The position numbers and the translations under genes were made by a program. The notes under the pieces are model-generated. The model had not been told where the DNA came from. It made no database searches and saw only the letters and a program-made list of their open reading frames with translations. Shown here piece after piece: positions 1-8,595 of a stretch of 64,000 nucleotides of DNA (its first letter is position 1; each line of letters begins with the position of its first letter). Source of the stretch: Xanthomonas rydalmerensis (GTDB taxonomy: Bacteria; Pseudomonadota; Gammaproteobacteria; Xanthomonadales; Xanthomonadaceae); the NCBI RefSeq assembly GCF_033170385.1, contig NZ_CP126170.1:954001-1018000 (forward strand). Direction: 5' to 3'.

Positions 1-31
1 ACCACCGCGTGGCGCTCCCGCCGAGCGGCGA

Positions 32-1027
32 TCAGTTGAACGCCGACAGTGCCTGGGTGAGTTTCCCGTTGTTGTCGACCGCACCCATCGTGTAGCCCTG
101 CCAGCCCGGGTACGCGTCGGGTTCCCAATAGAACACGCCCAGGCCGCGACTGCCGAGCGCGCGGGTCTTGCTCAGCAGATCGGCCAGCATCGCGCGGGTG
201 GTGGCGGCCTGCTGCCAGTCCATGCCGACCTCGCTGACGATCACGTCCGACCCGTAGCGCGTCACCATGTCCTGCATGTTGCTGGCAATCTGGGTGTTGG
301 CGCTCTGCCAGGCATTGGTGGAGGGATAGTGCGACATGCCGACCACGTCCCACTTGCCGCCGGCCGACTTGAGGCTGTCGAAGAACCAGCGGAAGGTCGC
401 GTTGTCGTAGCCGTTGGCCAGGTGCACGATCACCTTGGCATTGGGGTAGACCGACTTGCTGGCGTTGTAGCCGCTGTTGATCAGTTGCGCGAGGTTGCCG
501 AAGTTGGGCGTCTTGCCGTCCGGCCACAGCATGCCGCTGTTGATCTCGTTGCCTACCTGCACCCAGCTCACGTCGATGCCGTTGGACTTGAGATAGGAGA
601 GGATGCCGCTGGTGTGCGCGTACACGTCCTTGACCAGCGTGGCGAAGTCGTGGCCGTTCCAGGCCGCCGGCTTGGTCTGCTTGCCGGGATCGGCCCAGCT
701 GTCGCTGTAGTGGAAGTCGATCATGATGCGCATGCCCTGCGCCTTGGCCCGCTTGGCCATGTTCAGCGTGTCGGCGCCGTCGTTCCAGCCACCCTGCGGA
801 TTGACCCACACGCGCAGCCGGATCGCATTGACCCCGGTGCCCTTGAGCAGCGCGAAGAAGTCGGTGGTGGCACCGGAGGCGTTGCGGAACACGCGGCCGC
901 TGCTCTCCTGCTGGTCGATCCAACTGACATCGGCGCCCTTGGCGAAGCTCTGCGCCATGGCCGGCGCACACAGGCACGCAAGCAACAACAGCAGCCAGGC
1001 GGACATGCGCTTGCTCGATCGGTTCAT
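32..1027 (-). CDS. Arabinogalactan endo-beta-1,4-galactanase (GH53), secreted
   Basis: Predicted to hydrolyse beta-1,4-galactan side chains of plant pectin outside the cytoplasm. The 331-residue product starts with a signal peptide (MNRSSKRMSAWLLLLLACLC, cleavage near AMA-QS at about residue 26). Family hallmarks are GADVSWIDQQE near residues 31-41, the acid/base Glu161 in VGNEINSGMLWP and the nucleophile Glu266 in VSEVGMDW. The size fits one GH53 barrel without a carbohydrate-binding module. The frame stays open 70 codons upstream, but only the Met at 1027 gives a signal peptide, so that start is chosen. It is a single gene with no same-strand partner in view. Confidence 0.93.
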   Translation of the reverse strand: MNRSSKRMSAWLLLLLACLCAPAMAQSFAKGADVSWIDQQESSGRVFRNASGATTDFFALLKGTGVNAIRLRVWVNPQGGWNDGADTLNMAKRAKAQGMRIMIDFHYSDSWADPGKQTKPAAWNGHDFATLVKDVYAHTSGILSYLKSNGIDVSWVQVGNEINSGMLWPDGKTPNFGNLAQLINSGYNASKSVYPNAKVIVHLANGYDNATFRWFFDSLKSAGGKWDVVGMSHYPSTNAWQSANTQIASNMQDMVTRYGSDVIVSEVGMDWQQAATTRAMLADLLSKTRALGSRGLGVFYWEPDAYPGWQGYTMGAVDNNGKLTQALSAFN

Positions 1028-1321
1028 GCGATTCTCGCGGTGATGTGGGAACGGGGAGGGAGGGCGTCGCGTGGCCCTGAGCGGCGGCCCGCAGGACGTG
1101 CCGGGCCGTCCCCGCGGCCGCGGCGCGCACGAGGCTAGCGCGATCGTCGTGGCGACGCGCGCTGCACTGCAGCGGGGCTCCGGCGCGGCGTCCGCAAGCG
1201 CTGTCTGGACGGCCGATGAATCTGCGCGGTGCGTCACTTGACGCGATGCGGCATCGGCGTAGCATTCCGCTCACGCCAAGGGACAGACCCGCGGCGATCC
1301 ACCCAACCGTGAGGGATGCTC

Positions 1322-2371
1322 ATGGAATTCGACTATCTCGTGTTCATCGGGCGCTTCGAGCCCTTCCACAACGGCCACGCCGCCGTTGCCCGCCACGCCC
1401 TGGCGCGTGGACAGAAACTTATCTTCCTGATCGGCTCGGCCGAGACCCCCCGCACCATCCGCAATCCCTGGACCGTTGCCGAGCGCAGCGTGATGATCCA
1501 GGCCGCGCTGGAAGGCGCCGGCGAGCGGCTGATCCTGCGTCCGCTGCGCGATCACCTGTACAACGAAAGCCAGTGGATCGCCGCAGTGCAGTCCACGGTG
1601 GCCGAGGCGGTGCGTAGTGATGGCGGCAGCGCCGAGGCGCGGATCGGCCTGATCGGCATGGACAAGGATGCCAGCAGCTATTACCTGCGGGAGTTCCCGC
1701 AATGGCCGCTGGTCGACGTGCAGCACACAGAGACGCTGTCGGCGACCGAGCTGCGCCGTTACCTGTTCGAGGCCGGCAGCATCGATTTCCACGGCGCGCT
1801 GCTGATGCTGCGCGGCAACGTGCCGACGCCGGTGTTCGACATGCTCGAGGCGTTCCGCAAGAACTCGCCCTCGTATGCCGAGCTGCTCGCCGAATACCAG
1901 TTCATCGAGCAGTACCGCGCCGCCTGGAAGGAGGCGCCGTATCCGCCCACCTTCGTCACCGCCGACGCGGTGGTGGTGCATTCCGGGCACGTGCTGCTGG
2001 TGCGCCGCCGTGCGGCCCCGGGCAAGGGCCTGTGGGCGCTGCCGGGCGGCTTCGTCGGCCAGCACGAGAGCATCCTCGACGCCTGCCTGCGCGAACTACG
2101 CGAGGAGACCCGGCTGAAGATCCCGGTGCCGGTGCTCAAGGGCTCGCTGAAGAACCGCCACGTGTTCGATCATCCCGAGCGCAGCCTGCGCGGGCGCACC
2201 ATCACCCACGCCTTCCACTTCGAGTTCGTGTTCGGCGAACTGCCCGAGGTGCGCGGCGGCGACGACGCCGACAAGGCGCGCTGGGTGCCGGTGAGCGAAG
2301 TGCTGGGCATGGGCCCGAAACTGTTCGAAGACCATCTGCACCTGCTCGAATTCTTCCTGGGCCGCGGTTGA
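1322..2371 (+). CDS. nadM: Bifunctional NMN adenylyltransferase / Nudix hydrolase
   Basis: Joins NMN to ATP to make NAD+, and carries a Nudix pyrophosphatase domain; it is a 349-residue fusion of the Synechocystis Slr0787/Francisella type. The N-terminal half has the nucleotidyltransferase phosphate-binding motif FIGRFEPFHNGH (about residues 8-19) and a late LSATELRRYL helix equivalent to the ISSTxxR motif. The C-terminal half has a complete Nudix box at about 243-262 (GGFVGQHE then RELREE). ATG 1316 and ATG 1322 are both in frame. The GAGGG at 1311-1315 abuts the first and lies 6 nt before the second, so 1322 is preferred. It is the first gene of a four-gene operon, 60 bp before nadV. The Nudix substrate (ADP-ribose in relatives) is not readable from sequence. 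Confidence 0.93.
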   Translation: MEFDYLVFIGRFEPFHNGHAAVARHALARGQKLIFLIGSAETPRTIRNPWTVAERSVMIQAALEGAGERLILRPLRDHLYNESQWIAAVQSTVAEAVRSDGGSAEARIGLIGMDKDASSYYLREFPQWPLVDVQHTETLSATELRRYLFEAGSIDFHGALLMLRGNVPTPVFDMLEAFRKNSPSYAELLAEYQFIEQYRAAWKEAPYPPTFVTADAVVVHSGHVLLVRRRAAPGKGLWALPGGFVGQHESILDACLRELREETRLKIPVPVLKGSLKNRHVFDHPERSLRGRTITHAFHFEFVFGELPEVRGGDDADKARWVPVSEVLGMGPKLFEDHLHLLEFFLGRG

Positions 2372-2431
2372 TGCGGCCTCCCGGCCGGCGGACAGACCGC
2401 CGGCTTTCCCAGACGCGAAGGAGCTTCCGTC

Positions 2432-3856
2432 ATGCAATGCCTGAACAACCTGCTGCTCAACACCGATAGCTACAAGGCCAGCCACTGGCTGCAGTACCCG
2501 CCCGGCACCGACGCCACGTTCTTCTACGTGGAATCGCGCGGCGGCGTCTATGACCGGACCGTGTTCTTCGGCCTGCAGTCGATCCTCAAGGAGGCGCTGG
2601 GCCGCCCCGTCACCCATGCAGACATCGACGAGGCGCGCGACCTGTTCGCCGCGCACGGCGAGCCGTTCAACGAAGCCGGCTGGCGCGACATCGTCGACCG
2701 CCTCGGCGGCCAGCTGCCGATCCGCATTCGCGCCGTGCCCGAGGGCAGCGTGGTGCCGACCCACAACGCGCTGATGACCATCGAATCCACCGACGCGCAG
2801 GCCTACTGGGTGCCGTCGTACCTGGAGACGCTGCTGCTGCGCATCTGGTACCCGGTGACGGTGGCCACGGTGAGCTGGCACGCCAAGCAGACCCTGCGCC
2901 AGTTCCTGGAGCGCACCAGCGACGATCCGGATGGGCAGTTGCCGTTCAAGCTGCACGACTTCGGCGCGCGCGGCGTATCCAGCCTGGAATCGGCGGCGAT
3001 CGGCGGTGCCTCGCACCTGGTCAACTTCCTCGGCACCGACACCGTGTCCGGGCTGTTGCTGGCGCGCGCGCACTACCATGAGCCGATGGCCGGCTATTCG
3101 ATTCCCGCCGCCGAGCACAGCACCATCACCAGCTGGGGCCGCGAGCGCGAGGTCGATGCGTACCGCAACATGCTCAAGCAGTTCGGCAAGCCCGGTGGCG
3201 TGGTCGCGGTGGTGTCGGACAGCTACGACATCTTCCATGCGATCCGCGAGCATTGGGGCACCACGCTGCGCGACGAGGTGATCGCCTCCGGCGCCACCGT
3301 GGTGATCCGCCCCGACTCCGGCGATCCGGTGGCGGTGGTGCACCAGTGCCTGGAACTGCTCGACGAGGCCTTCGGCCACACCGTCAACGGCAAGGGCTAC
3401 AAGGTGCTCAACCACGTGCGGGTGATCCAGGGCGACGGGGTCAACCCGACCAGCATTCGCGCGATCCTGGAGCGCATCACCAGCGCCGGCTACGCCACCG
3501 ACAACCTGGCCTTCGGCATGGGCGGTGCGTTGCTGCAGCGGCTCGATCGCGATACGCAGAAGTTCGCATTGAAGTGCTCGGCCGCCCGTGTCGACGGGCG
3601 TTGGATCGACGTCTACAAGGACCCGGTCACCGACAAGGGCAAGCTCAGCAAGCGCGGCCGCATGCGCCTGCTGCGTCACCGCGAGTACGGCAGCTATCGC
3701 ACCGAGCCGGTGGCGCCAGACGCGGTGTCGGCCGAGTCGGTCGCCGGTCCGGCCGGCTACGACGATGCGATGGTCACCGTGTGGGAGAACGGCCGCCTGG
3801 TGCACGACTGGACCTTCGCCGAGGTGCGCGAGCGCGCGAACGCCGCGCGCCTGTAG
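2432..3856 (+). CDS. nadV: Nicotinamide phosphoribosyltransferase
   Basis: Makes NMN from nicotinamide and PRPP, the committed step of the deamidation-independent salvage route. With the upstream NMN adenylyltransferase it gives a two-step nicotinamide-to-NAD pathway. The 474-residue length is normal for the NAMPT family. Visible family blocks are NTDSYKASHWLQYPPGT near the N-terminus, HDFGARGVSS, the catalytic-histidine segment IPAAEHSTITSWG, and the phosphoribosyl-binding VIRPDSGDP. A GAAGGAG ribosome site lies about 8 nt before ATG 2432. Only 9 bp separate it from the radical-SAM gene, so co-transcription is likely. Confidence 0.95.
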   Translation: MQCLNNLLLNTDSYKASHWLQYPPGTDATFFYVESRGGVYDRTVFFGLQSILKEALGRPVTHADIDEARDLFAAHGEPFNEAGWRDIVDRLGGQLPIRIRAVPEGSVVPTHNALMTIESTDAQAYWVPSYLETLLLRIWYPVTVATVSWHAKQTLRQFLERTSDDPDGQLPFKLHDFGARGVSSLESAAIGGASHLVNFLGTDTVSGLLLARAHYHEPMAGYSIPAAEHSTITSWGREREVDAYRNMLKQFGKPGGVVAVVSDSYDIFHAIREHWGTTLRDEVIASGATVVIRPDSGDPVAVVHQCLELLDEAFGHTVNGKGYKVLNHVRVIQGDGVNPTSIRAILERITSAGYATDNLAFGMGGALLQRLDRDTQKFALKCSAARVDGRWIDVYKDPVTDKGKLSKRGRMRLLRHREYGSYRTEPVAPDAVSAESVAGPAGYDDAMVTVWENGRLVHDWTFAEVRERANAARL

Positions 3857-3865
3857 GAGGCGCCC

Positions 3866-4972
3866 ATGGATGCGTCCCTGCCGAGTCCGCCGCCGTTGAG
3901 CGGCGGCTCGCCGCTGTTCGCCGCCCTGCGCGCCAGCACCCCGCATCTGGAATGGCGGGTGCCGGCCGCGGCGGATGCGTCGCGCTGGCGACAGCAGCGC
4001 ATCGCTGCGCGCGACTACCGCGTCGCGCAGCCGGTGACTTTCACTCCCTACGCGTCGGTGCGGCCGTGTTCGGCGCGCTGCCGCTTCTGCTCGGAAACCC
4101 TGCGGCCGCAGGCCGGCGGCACCGCCGCGGCCAGCCTGCGGCCGCCGCCGGATTACTTCCCGCAGTTGCGCCAGGCGTTGGCGCAGCTGCGCGGGCTGCC
4201 GCTGTCGCATTCGCTGTCGGGGCTGGAGATGACCGACGACGAAGACTGGTTCGTGGAACTGCTGCAGACCCTGGGCGCGGCCGAGCGCGAGGGCCTGTTG
4301 GTCGAACAGCGGGTGCTGTACAGCAATGGCGCCGGCTTCGCCCGCGGCCAGGGCGAGACGCTGCTGCAGGCGCTGCAGCGTTTCGGCCTGTCGTGGCTGG
4401 AGTTGTCGCGGCACCATCCGCAACAGGCGCGCAACGACGCGATCATGCGTTTTCGCCCCGGCGAGGCGATCGCCGATGCGGGTGTCTTCGTCGCCACCGC
4501 GAAGCGCATCGCCGACGCGCTGCCGCTGCGCCTGGTGTGCATCCTGCAGCACGGCGGCATCGCCGATGCCGACGGCGTCGCGGCCTATCTGGACTGGGCG
4601 CGCGCCTGCGGGGCGCGTACGGTGATCTTCCGCGAGTTCTCCCGGCTCGGCGACGGCTACCGCGACGGCGGAACCGCGCGCTATCTGACCCAGGCACGGG
4701 TCGCGGTGGAACAGGTGCTCGGCGCCTGCATGGCCGCGCCATGGTGGCGCGACCTGCAGCCGCTGCAGATCACCGAGGGCTACTACTTCTGGAACCTGCG
4801 CCTGGCCACCGCCGACGGCATGGAGGTGGTGTTCGAGACCTCCGATTACGGCGCGATGCAGGCGCGCCACGACAGCGGCGACATCTACAAGCTGGTGTTC
4901 TTCGCCGACGGCCGGCTGTGCGCCGGCTGGCAGCCGGACCGCGATCTGCTGTGGCGGGCGGAGCATGGATAG
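3866..4972 (+). CDS. Radical SAM family protein of unknown function
   Basis: A 368-residue protein with a radical-SAM [4Fe-4S] motif, Cys68-x3-Cys72-x2-Cys75 (RPCSARCRFCSE), preceded by FTPYASV as in a barrel strand 1. The motif predicts reductive cleavage of S-adenosylmethionine to a 5'-deoxyadenosyl radical; the substrate is unknown. Later segments such as GLEMTDDEDWFVELL and the C-terminal VVFETSDYGAM are not recognised as another domain, and no extra cysteine-rich cluster region is evident. An AGGAGG immediately follows the nadV stop and precedes ATG 3866. The 3' end overlaps the next gene by 8 bp. Placement implies a role tied to NAD metabolism or to modification by its neighbour, but that is inference. 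Confidence 0.85.
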   Translation: MDASLPSPPPLSGGSPLFAALRASTPHLEWRVPAAADASRWRQQRIAARDYRVAQPVTFTPYASVRPCSARCRFCSETLRPQAGGTAAASLRPPPDYFPQLRQALAQLRGLPLSHSLSGLEMTDDEDWFVELLQTLGAAEREGLLVEQRVLYSNGAGFARGQGETLLQALQRFGLSWLELSRHHPQQARNDAIMRFRPGEAIADAGVFVATAKRIADALPLRLVCILQHGGIADADGVAAYLDWARACGARTVIFREFSRLGDGYRDGGTARYLTQARVAVEQVLGACMAAPWWRDLQPLQITEGYYFWNLRLATADGMEVVFETSDYGAMQARHDSGDIYKLVFFADGRLCAGWQPDRDLLWRAEHG

Positions 4973-6011
4973 CCGCAGTTGGTGGACGCCGGTGCAGGAT
5001 CCGCCGGAGCATCGCTTGCCTGATGACCTGCGCCAGCGCGATCCGCTGGGCGCGCGCGACTGCGGCTGGGTCGGGCAGATGCGTCCGTTCGTGCGTCACT
5101 TCAGCGCGCCAGGCGAGCGCGTGCTGGATCCGTTCTGCGGCTTCGGCAGCACCTTGCTCGCGGCCGAAGTGGAAGGCCGCCACGGCATCGGCCTGGAGAT
5201 CGACGCGGCGCGCGCGCTGCTGGCGCGCGAACGGCTGCAACGGCTCGGGCTACGGGCCGAAGTGCTGGACGGCGGCTTGCCGCTGTGCGTGCCCGACGCA
5301 CCGGTGGATCTGTGCCTGACCAACGTGCCGTATTTCGGCTGCGCCTGGCCGGCCGCGGCGGCGCCTGGTCAGCTCTACGCCAGCGCCGACTACGCCGCTT
5401 ATCTGCAGGGCCTGCGCGCCGTGTTCCATGGCGTGCGCCGCCTGCTGCGCGAGGACGGCTTCTGCATCGCGATGGTGGAGAACGTGCAACTCGGCGAGGC
5501 CACGCTGCCGCAGGCCTGGGACCTGGCGCGGATCCTCGGCAGCCTGTTCGCGCCTTGTCCCGAGCGCGTGCTGTGCTACCCGCGCGCGACGGCGCAGTCG
5601 CTGGCACCTGGCGATCCCCGCAGCGACCGCAGCCACGAGTACGCGCTGATCTTCCAGCACCGGCGCCAGCCCATCGACCTGCCGGGCACGGCGCAATTGC
5701 TGGCGGCCCTGCGTGCCGACGGGTTTGCCTTCGCGGTGCACGGCAGTTATCCATGCTGGCTGGCCGATCCGGCGGCGGCGGCGCGCCTGCCCGGCGACGT
5801 CGACCTGCTGCTGCCGCGCGACCTGGACAGGCTGCTGCGGCTGCTCGACTGGCTGCGCGCACGTGGCTTCCTGCTGAGCCTGTGGGGCGAACCGCTGGCG
5901 ACGCCGCCGACCCTGGCACTGCTCGACGCCCATCATTACCTGCGCGCCGAACGCCGCGACCGCGACGGCGGCCTGCTGCGCGTGGACCTGGCGCTGGAGT
6001 CCGCCGCCTGA
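4965..6011 (+). CDS. Class I methyltransferase-like protein fused to a nucleotidyltransferase-like C-terminus
   Basis: A 348-residue protein. Residues 40-230 look like a DNA/RNA N-methyltransferase fold: SAM motif I DPFCGFGS at 55-62, an acidic motif II GIGLEID at 74-80, and a catalytic-loop variant TNVPYFG at 119-125. DNA and tRNA amino-methyltransferases usually have (D/N/S)PP(Y/F) there, so the first Pro is replaced by Val. Residues 247-348 carry a second pattern: HGS at 259-261, DVDLLLP at 278-284 and RVDLAL at 339-344. This resembles the hG(G/S)...Dh(D/E)h...h(D/E)h signature of minimal nucleotidyltransferases, with a slightly long gap. It is the last gene of the NAD-salvage operon. Activity, target and the nucleotidyltransferase assignment are all inferred. 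Confidence 0.72.
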   Translation: MDSRSWWTPVQDPPEHRLPDDLRQRDPLGARDCGWVGQMRPFVRHFSAPGERVLDPFCGFGSTLLAAEVEGRHGIGLEIDAARALLARERLQRLGLRAEVLDGGLPLCVPDAPVDLCLTNVPYFGCAWPAAAAPGQLYASADYAAYLQGLRAVFHGVRRLLREDGFCIAMVENVQLGEATLPQAWDLARILGSLFAPCPERVLCYPRATAQSLAPGDPRSDRSHEYALIFQHRRQPIDLPGTAQLLAALRADGFAFAVHGSYPCWLADPAAAARLPGDVDLLLPRDLDRLLRLLDWLRARGFLLSLWGEPLATPPTLALLDAHHYLRAERRDRDGGLLRVDLALESAA

Positions 6012-6136
6012 CGCGGCGGTACCCCACGCCGCGCACCTCGCTAACCGCGGGATGAGCGGCCGCGGCGGCGTCAAGGCCGTGCCGACGCGCTTGCGGCTAT
6101 CCTTTGCCGCGGTTCCCTCTCTTCGGTCAACGGCCT

Positions 6137-6883
6137 ATGTCCGCTACCTCCAAGGTTCTCGCCATTCCCGCGCTCGCGCTGATTGCGATCGGCCTGAGTG
6201 GCTGCTTCGCCCGCAAGCAGGACGGCCTGGTGAAAGAGACCTTCAATTCCGACAACACCTATTCGCGCAACTACCCGGTGCAGCCGGCGCAGGCCTGCGA
6301 ATCGGCGCGCCGCGCGCTGCTCAGCCAGGGCTACGTGGTGTCCAAGGCCACCGCCGATGCGGTGGAGGGCACCAAGAACTTCCAGCCCAGCGACGATCTG
6401 CACGAGCAACTCGAGTTGCGCGTGTCCTGTGTGGCGCATGGGCAGGACGAGTCCTGGGTGTTCGTCAGTGCATTGCAGGACCGCTATGCGTTGAAGAAGA
6501 GCCCGACCTCGGCCAGCGTCGGCGTCGGCGTGCTCGGCTCGGTGTCGCTGCCGATCGGCAGCAGCGACGACTCGATGGTGCGCGTGGCCAGCAGCACGGT
6601 GCAGGACGGCGACTTCTACAAGCGCTTCTTCCAGCTGATGACCGAGTACCTGCCCAAGAGCAAGCCGGCACCGGAGCCGCCTGCGCATCCGCCCGCGGCC
6701 ACGCCCGCACCCGCGGCCGTGACGACGCCGGCACCGACCGCACCGGCACCCGTGCCGACTGCCGCGCCGACTCCGACGCCCGCCGCGGCGACCACGCCGC
6801 CGCCGGCACCCGCGGCCACCACCGCGGTGCAGCCGCCGGCCACCACGGTGCCGCCGAGCGGCGGCCCCGGCGGGGCCGACTGA
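6137..6883 (+). CDS. DUF2242-like lipoprotein with Pro/Ala/Thr-rich tail
   Basis: A 248-residue lipoprotein. The N-terminus MSATSKVLAIPALALIAIG is followed by the lipobox LSGC, so Cys22 or thereabouts is the lipidation site. Residues about 25-170 form the conserved part (ETFNSDNTYSRNYPVQ..., then CESARRALLSQGYVV and VSCVAHG), which matches my memory of DUF2242 proteins of unknown function. The last 75 residues are almost only Pro, Ala and Thr and may be a disordered linker in the periplasm or cell wall. The frame opens at 6104, but the Met at 6137 puts the hydrophobic segment at the right distance. Function unknown. Confidence 0.75.
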   Translation: MSATSKVLAIPALALIAIGLSGCFARKQDGLVKETFNSDNTYSRNYPVQPAQACESARRALLSQGYVVSKATADAVEGTKNFQPSDDLHEQLELRVSCVAHGQDESWVFVSALQDRYALKKSPTSASVGVGVLGSVSLPIGSSDDSMVRVASSTVQDGDFYKRFFQLMTEYLPKSKPAPEPPAHPPAATPAPAAVTTPAPTAPAPVPTAAPTPTPAAATTPPPAPAATTAVQPPATTVPPSGGPGGAD

Positions 6884-7014
6884 TTCAGGTGCAGCTGTAG
6901 AAGCTGAATGCGGCAAATTTCGCTTCACGAACCATTCGCGAAGCCGGTGAGAAGGTGGCGCCCGTCGAGAGCGCGGTGCTTGCGCATCGGCTCCGCCACC
7001 CAGGAGCAATCAGC

Positions 7015-7383
7015 ATGAACACTCTCAAGTCCGCCTTGTGTCTTTCCGTGCTCGCCATCGCCACGGCCGCTGCGCCGCTGGCCGAGGCGCAACGCCACTA
7101 CGGTCCCGAGGACGCCGGCCGCCGCTTCAGCGACGGCACCCGCGTGCACTGCAAGAAGGTCGCGGTGCGCAAGAACAGCACCGACCCCGACCGCATCGGC
7201 GGCACCGTGGCGGGTGCAGCGATCGGCGGCCTGCTCGGCAACCAGATCGGCAAGGGCGATGGCCGCAAGCTGGCCACGGTCGGCGGCGCGGTTGCCGGCG
7301 GTGCCACCGGCCGCTACATCCAGGGTCAGCGTCAGCAGGCCAATGGCAATCGCGTGGTCGAGACCGTCTGCAAGCGCTATTGA
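7015..7383 (+). CDS. Glycine-zipper 2TM (17-kDa antigen-like) envelope protein
   Basis: A 122-residue exported protein. It starts with a signal peptide (MNTLKSALCLSVLAIATAAA, cleavage near AEA-QR). The middle contains a glycine-zipper pair, TVAGAAIGGLLGNQIGKGDG and VGGAVAGGATGRYIQGQ, typical of the Rickettsia 17-kDa surface-antigen family that inserts into or oligomerises at membranes. Two cysteines (VHCKKV and ETVCKRY) could form a disulphide. There is no lipobox cysteine, unlike many relatives. A CAGGAG site precedes ATG 7015. A strong terminator follows the gene at 7444. Molecular role unknown. Confidence 0.85.
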   Translation: MNTLKSALCLSVLAIATAAAPLAEAQRHYGPEDAGRRFSDGTRVHCKKVAVRKNSTDPDRIGGTVAGAAIGGLLGNQIGKGDGRKLATVGGAVAGGATGRYIQGQRQQANGNRVVETVCKRY

Positions 7384-7443
7384 GTCGCGCGACCGCAGCG
7401 TGCCGATCGGCGCCTGACGCCGACGCGGCAACCTGATGCAGCT

Positions 7444-7477
7444 CGCCCCGGCGGAGGCCTCCGCCGGGGCGTTTTCA
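7444..7477 (+). terminator. Rho-independent terminator
   Basis: A perfect 14-bp inverted repeat (CGCCCCGGCGGAGG and its complement, 7444-7471) is followed by GTTTTCATTTT. It lies 60 bp downstream of the glycine-zipper gene and separates it from the convergent SDR gene ending at 7523. The T-run is present only on the plus-strand side. Confidence 0.85.
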
Positions 7478-7522
7478 TTTTGGTGTGCGGTGCGACGTTG
7501 CGCGATGTGGCGACGCGGTGCC

Positions 7523-8413
7523 TCAGTCGGCAAGCAAGGCGCGCAGTGCCATGTCCAGTTGCGGATAGCGGAACACATAGCCCTCGCGCTGCGCGCGTGC
7601 CGGCAGGACACGCTGGCTGCCCAGCAACAGGTCGGCCATCTCGCCGAAGGCCAGGCGCAGCGCCGCCGCCGGCATCGGCAACAGCGCGGGGCGATGCAGC
7701 GTCGCGGCGAGCTGCTGCGCGCATGCGGCGTTGGTCACCGGCGCCGGCGCCGTGGCGTCATAGGCGCCTTCGCCGCCTTGCTGCAGCAGCCACATCAGCA
7801 GCCCGACCTGATCGTCGCGGTGAATCCAGCTCATCCACTGGCGGCCATCGCCCATGCGCCCGCCCATGCCGAAACGGAACGGCAGCAGCATCCGCGCCAG
7901 CGCCCCGCCGTCGCGGCCCAGCACCACGCCGGTGCGGACCAGGCTGGTGCGCACGCCCAGTTCCTGCGCGCGCAGCGCCTCGGCTTCCCAGTCGCGGCAC
8001 AGTTGCGCGGAAAAGTCGTCGCCGGGCGTGCTGGTTTCATCCAGGACCTCGTCGCCGCGGTCGCCGTAGTAGCCGATCGCCGAGCCGGAGATCAGGCAGC
8101 CCGGACGCTGCGCGGCGTCGAGCTTGCCTATCCAGTCGATCAGCGCACGGGTGGTACCGATGCGTGAGGTGCGGAAGCGGCGCTTGCGCGTGGCGCTCCA
8201 GCGGCCCTCGCCCAGCGGTTCGCCAGCCAGGTTGATCACCGCGTCGGCCGCTGCGGCGCGCTGCAGGTCGTCCAGCACCTGCACCGCCGGCAACAGCCGC
8301 GCCGCGCGTGCGGGGTCGCGGGTGAGCACGCTGACCTGGTACCCGGCGGCGAGCAGAGCCGGGCACAGCGCGCGGCCGATGAATCCGGTGCCTCCGGTAA
8401 CGAGCACGTGCAT
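7523..8413 (-). CDS. TIGR01777-type SDR epimerase (YfcH family)
   Basis: A 296-residue NAD(P)-binding protein with an N-terminal Rossmann motif HVLVTGGTGFIGRAL (TGxxGxxG). INLAGEPLGEGRW is characteristic of the YfcH/TIGR01777 group of sugar-nucleotide-epimerase-like proteins of unknown substrate. The SGSAIGYYGDRGDE stretch carries the active-site Ser and Tyr region. The C-terminus (LLGSQRVLPARAQREGYVFRYP) is the DUF1731 tail found in this group. The frame runs far upstream, but Met at 8413 begins the Rossmann strand directly. The 183-bp gap to the divergent gene at 8596 should hold both promoters. Confidence 0.88.
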   Translation of the reverse strand: MHVLVTGGTGFIGRALCPALLAAGYQVSVLTRDPARAARLLPAVQVLDDLQRAAAADAVINLAGEPLGEGRWSATRKRRFRTSRIGTTRALIDWIGKLDAAQRPGCLISGSAIGYYGDRGDEVLDETSTPGDDFSAQLCRDWEAEALRAQELGVRTSLVRTGVVLGRDGGALARMLLPFRFGMGGRMGDGRQWMSWIHRDDQVGLLMWLLQQGGEGAYDATAPAPVTNAACAQQLAATLHRPALLPMPAAALRLAFGEMADLLLGSQRVLPARAQREGYVFRYPQLDMALRALLAD

Positions 8414-8595
8414 GCAGGGGGTCGCTTGCGCCAAGGGAGCCGCAGTGTAGGGGCGCTGGGCATGGCGGAAGAGTGAATACCGGGGCCGTCGGTGCGGTGG
8501 GGTGGTTTCGCGATGCCTGCACGGGCCATGCGGCACGCTGCGCGGGCGCCACCGCGGCGCGGCCAACGGACGTTCCTGCTCGCGATGCCCGCTCC

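Noticed and set aside
2096..4966. Long minus-strand open frame (956 codons) opposite nadV and the radical-SAM gene
   Set aside because: It mirrors the codon pattern of the true plus-strand genes in GC-rich DNA. The translation is rich in Arg, His, Gln and Ala with no domain, signal peptide or ribosome site.
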